In this document: positions 63,762 to 64,000 of the stretch, piece by piece
Numbering within the stretch: the stretch's first letter is position 1
Layout of the letters: the number at the start of each line of letters is the position of its first letter
The notes under the pieces: model-generated
Databases searched by the model: none
What the model was told of the DNA's origin: nothing
Seen by the model: only the letters and a program-made list of their open reading frames with translations
Translations under genes and position numbers: made by a program
DNA from: Flavobacteriales bacterium
GTDB taxonomy: Bacteria; Bacteroidota; Bacteroidia; Flavobacteriales_F; PHOS-HE28
Direction of reading: 5' to 3'
DNA length: 64,000 bases
NCBI GenBank assembly: GCA_016699575.1
Contig: CP064979.1
Span: 4,340,001 to 4,404,000, forward strand

Positions 63762-64000
63762 CGGTCGCGTTGTTCTTCGCGTTCGCGGAAGGCCATTACC
63801 ACCTTCGTTACCAATTCGTGGCGGATGATGTCCTTTTCATCCATTTCCACCACCCCGATGCCTTCCACCTTCCGCAGCATGTCCACGGCCGGCACCAACC
63901 CACTGGGCTGGTTGCGCGGCAGGTCCACTTGGGTAACATCGCCAGTGATGACGAACTTGGCGTTGCGGCCCATGCGGGTAAGGAACATCTTCACTTGGGG
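63758..64000 (-). CDS. PhoH-family ATPase (5' partial)
   Basis: The C-terminal 80 residues only; the frame runs off the window. RMGRNAKFVITGDVTQVDLP is the PhoH Walker-B-side motif, and GIGVVEMDEKDIIRHELVTKVVMAF its conserved end. PhoH-like proteins are cytoplasmic NTPases tied to RNA metabolism. Overlaps purC by 4 bp. Confidence 0.88.
   Translation of the reverse strand, partial: PQVKMFLTRMGRNAKFVITGDVTQVDLPRNQPSGLVPAVDMLRKVEGIGVVEMDEKDIIRHELVTKVVMAFREREEQRDR

Overview
The window reads as a chromosome segment of a high-GC member of the Bacteroidota, most likely an environmental or wastewater Flavobacteriales-type organism (an inference; no rRNA is present). The evidence is T9SS-type secreted proteins with C-terminal sorting tails, a Bacteroidota-style -7 element (T/C-A-n-n-T-T-T/C-G) before many genes with no Shine-Dalgarno sequences, outer-membrane barrel families typical of the phylum (DUF6089, DUF3575-like), two-component-type propeller proteins, and a serC-serA-DUF1015 cluster. 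No rRNA, tRNA or CRISPR array was seen.

Layout. 0-5.5 kb: end of a membrane glycosyltransferase-like gene, small proteins, a zinc-ribbon protein, a DnaJ/TerB co-chaperone, a WD40 protein, a lipoprotein and a CoA-type Nudix hydrolase. 5.5-10.8 kb: a two-gene, translationally coupled signalling operon made of a secreted TPR/caspase-like protein that lacks the catalytic cysteine and a propeller-sensor adenylate cyclase. 11-17 kb: outer-membrane barrel, fabI, recN, a GxxExxY gene embedded in CAGATG-type repeats, and an acyl-CoA carboxylase beta subunit. 17-28.7 kb is accessory: an IS3-family element inserted in an interspersed repeat, a low-GC pair of unknown genes (HEPN-like plus helical repeat), several broken REP-associated (RAYT) transposases with palindromes, a large T9SS repeat protein, a serine hydrolase split by RAYT debris, a propeller lipoprotein and an esterase-like lipoprotein. 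28.8-35 kb: a second adenylate cyclase with TPRs (next to the 3' scar of a lost copy), a KOW protein, GNAT, a secreted Cys-rich protein, TfoX-N and DUF1801 proteins. Two identical 1387-bp IS256-family copies in opposite orientation (35.1-36.5 and 49.1-50.5 kb) flank a segment with a delta-60 repeat protein, YceI, a membrane glycosyltransferase-like protein, PEP synthase, a SpoIIE phosphatase and Ffh. 50.5-55 kb: a serine hydrolase, three copies (two broken) of a DUF4440-type lipoprotein gene, and a SatD-like/DUF3307 pair preceded by three evenly spaced palindromic operators. 55-64 kb is core-like: cold shock protein, DUF1801 proteins, PhnA-like protein, serC-serA-DUF1015-yggS operon, DUF6089 barrel, HEAT-like protein, purC and the end of phoH.

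Themes. (1) Cyclic nucleotide signalling: two class III cyclases with complete catalytic residues are wired to propeller, TPR and pseudo-caspase sensor modules. (2) Promoter architecture: the -7 motif ends only 3-20 nt before many start codons, which predicts leaderless or near-leaderless mRNAs; I used it to choose several starts. (3) Mobile and repeat activity is concentrated at 17-28.7 kb and around the IS256 copies, and has left many pseudogenes.
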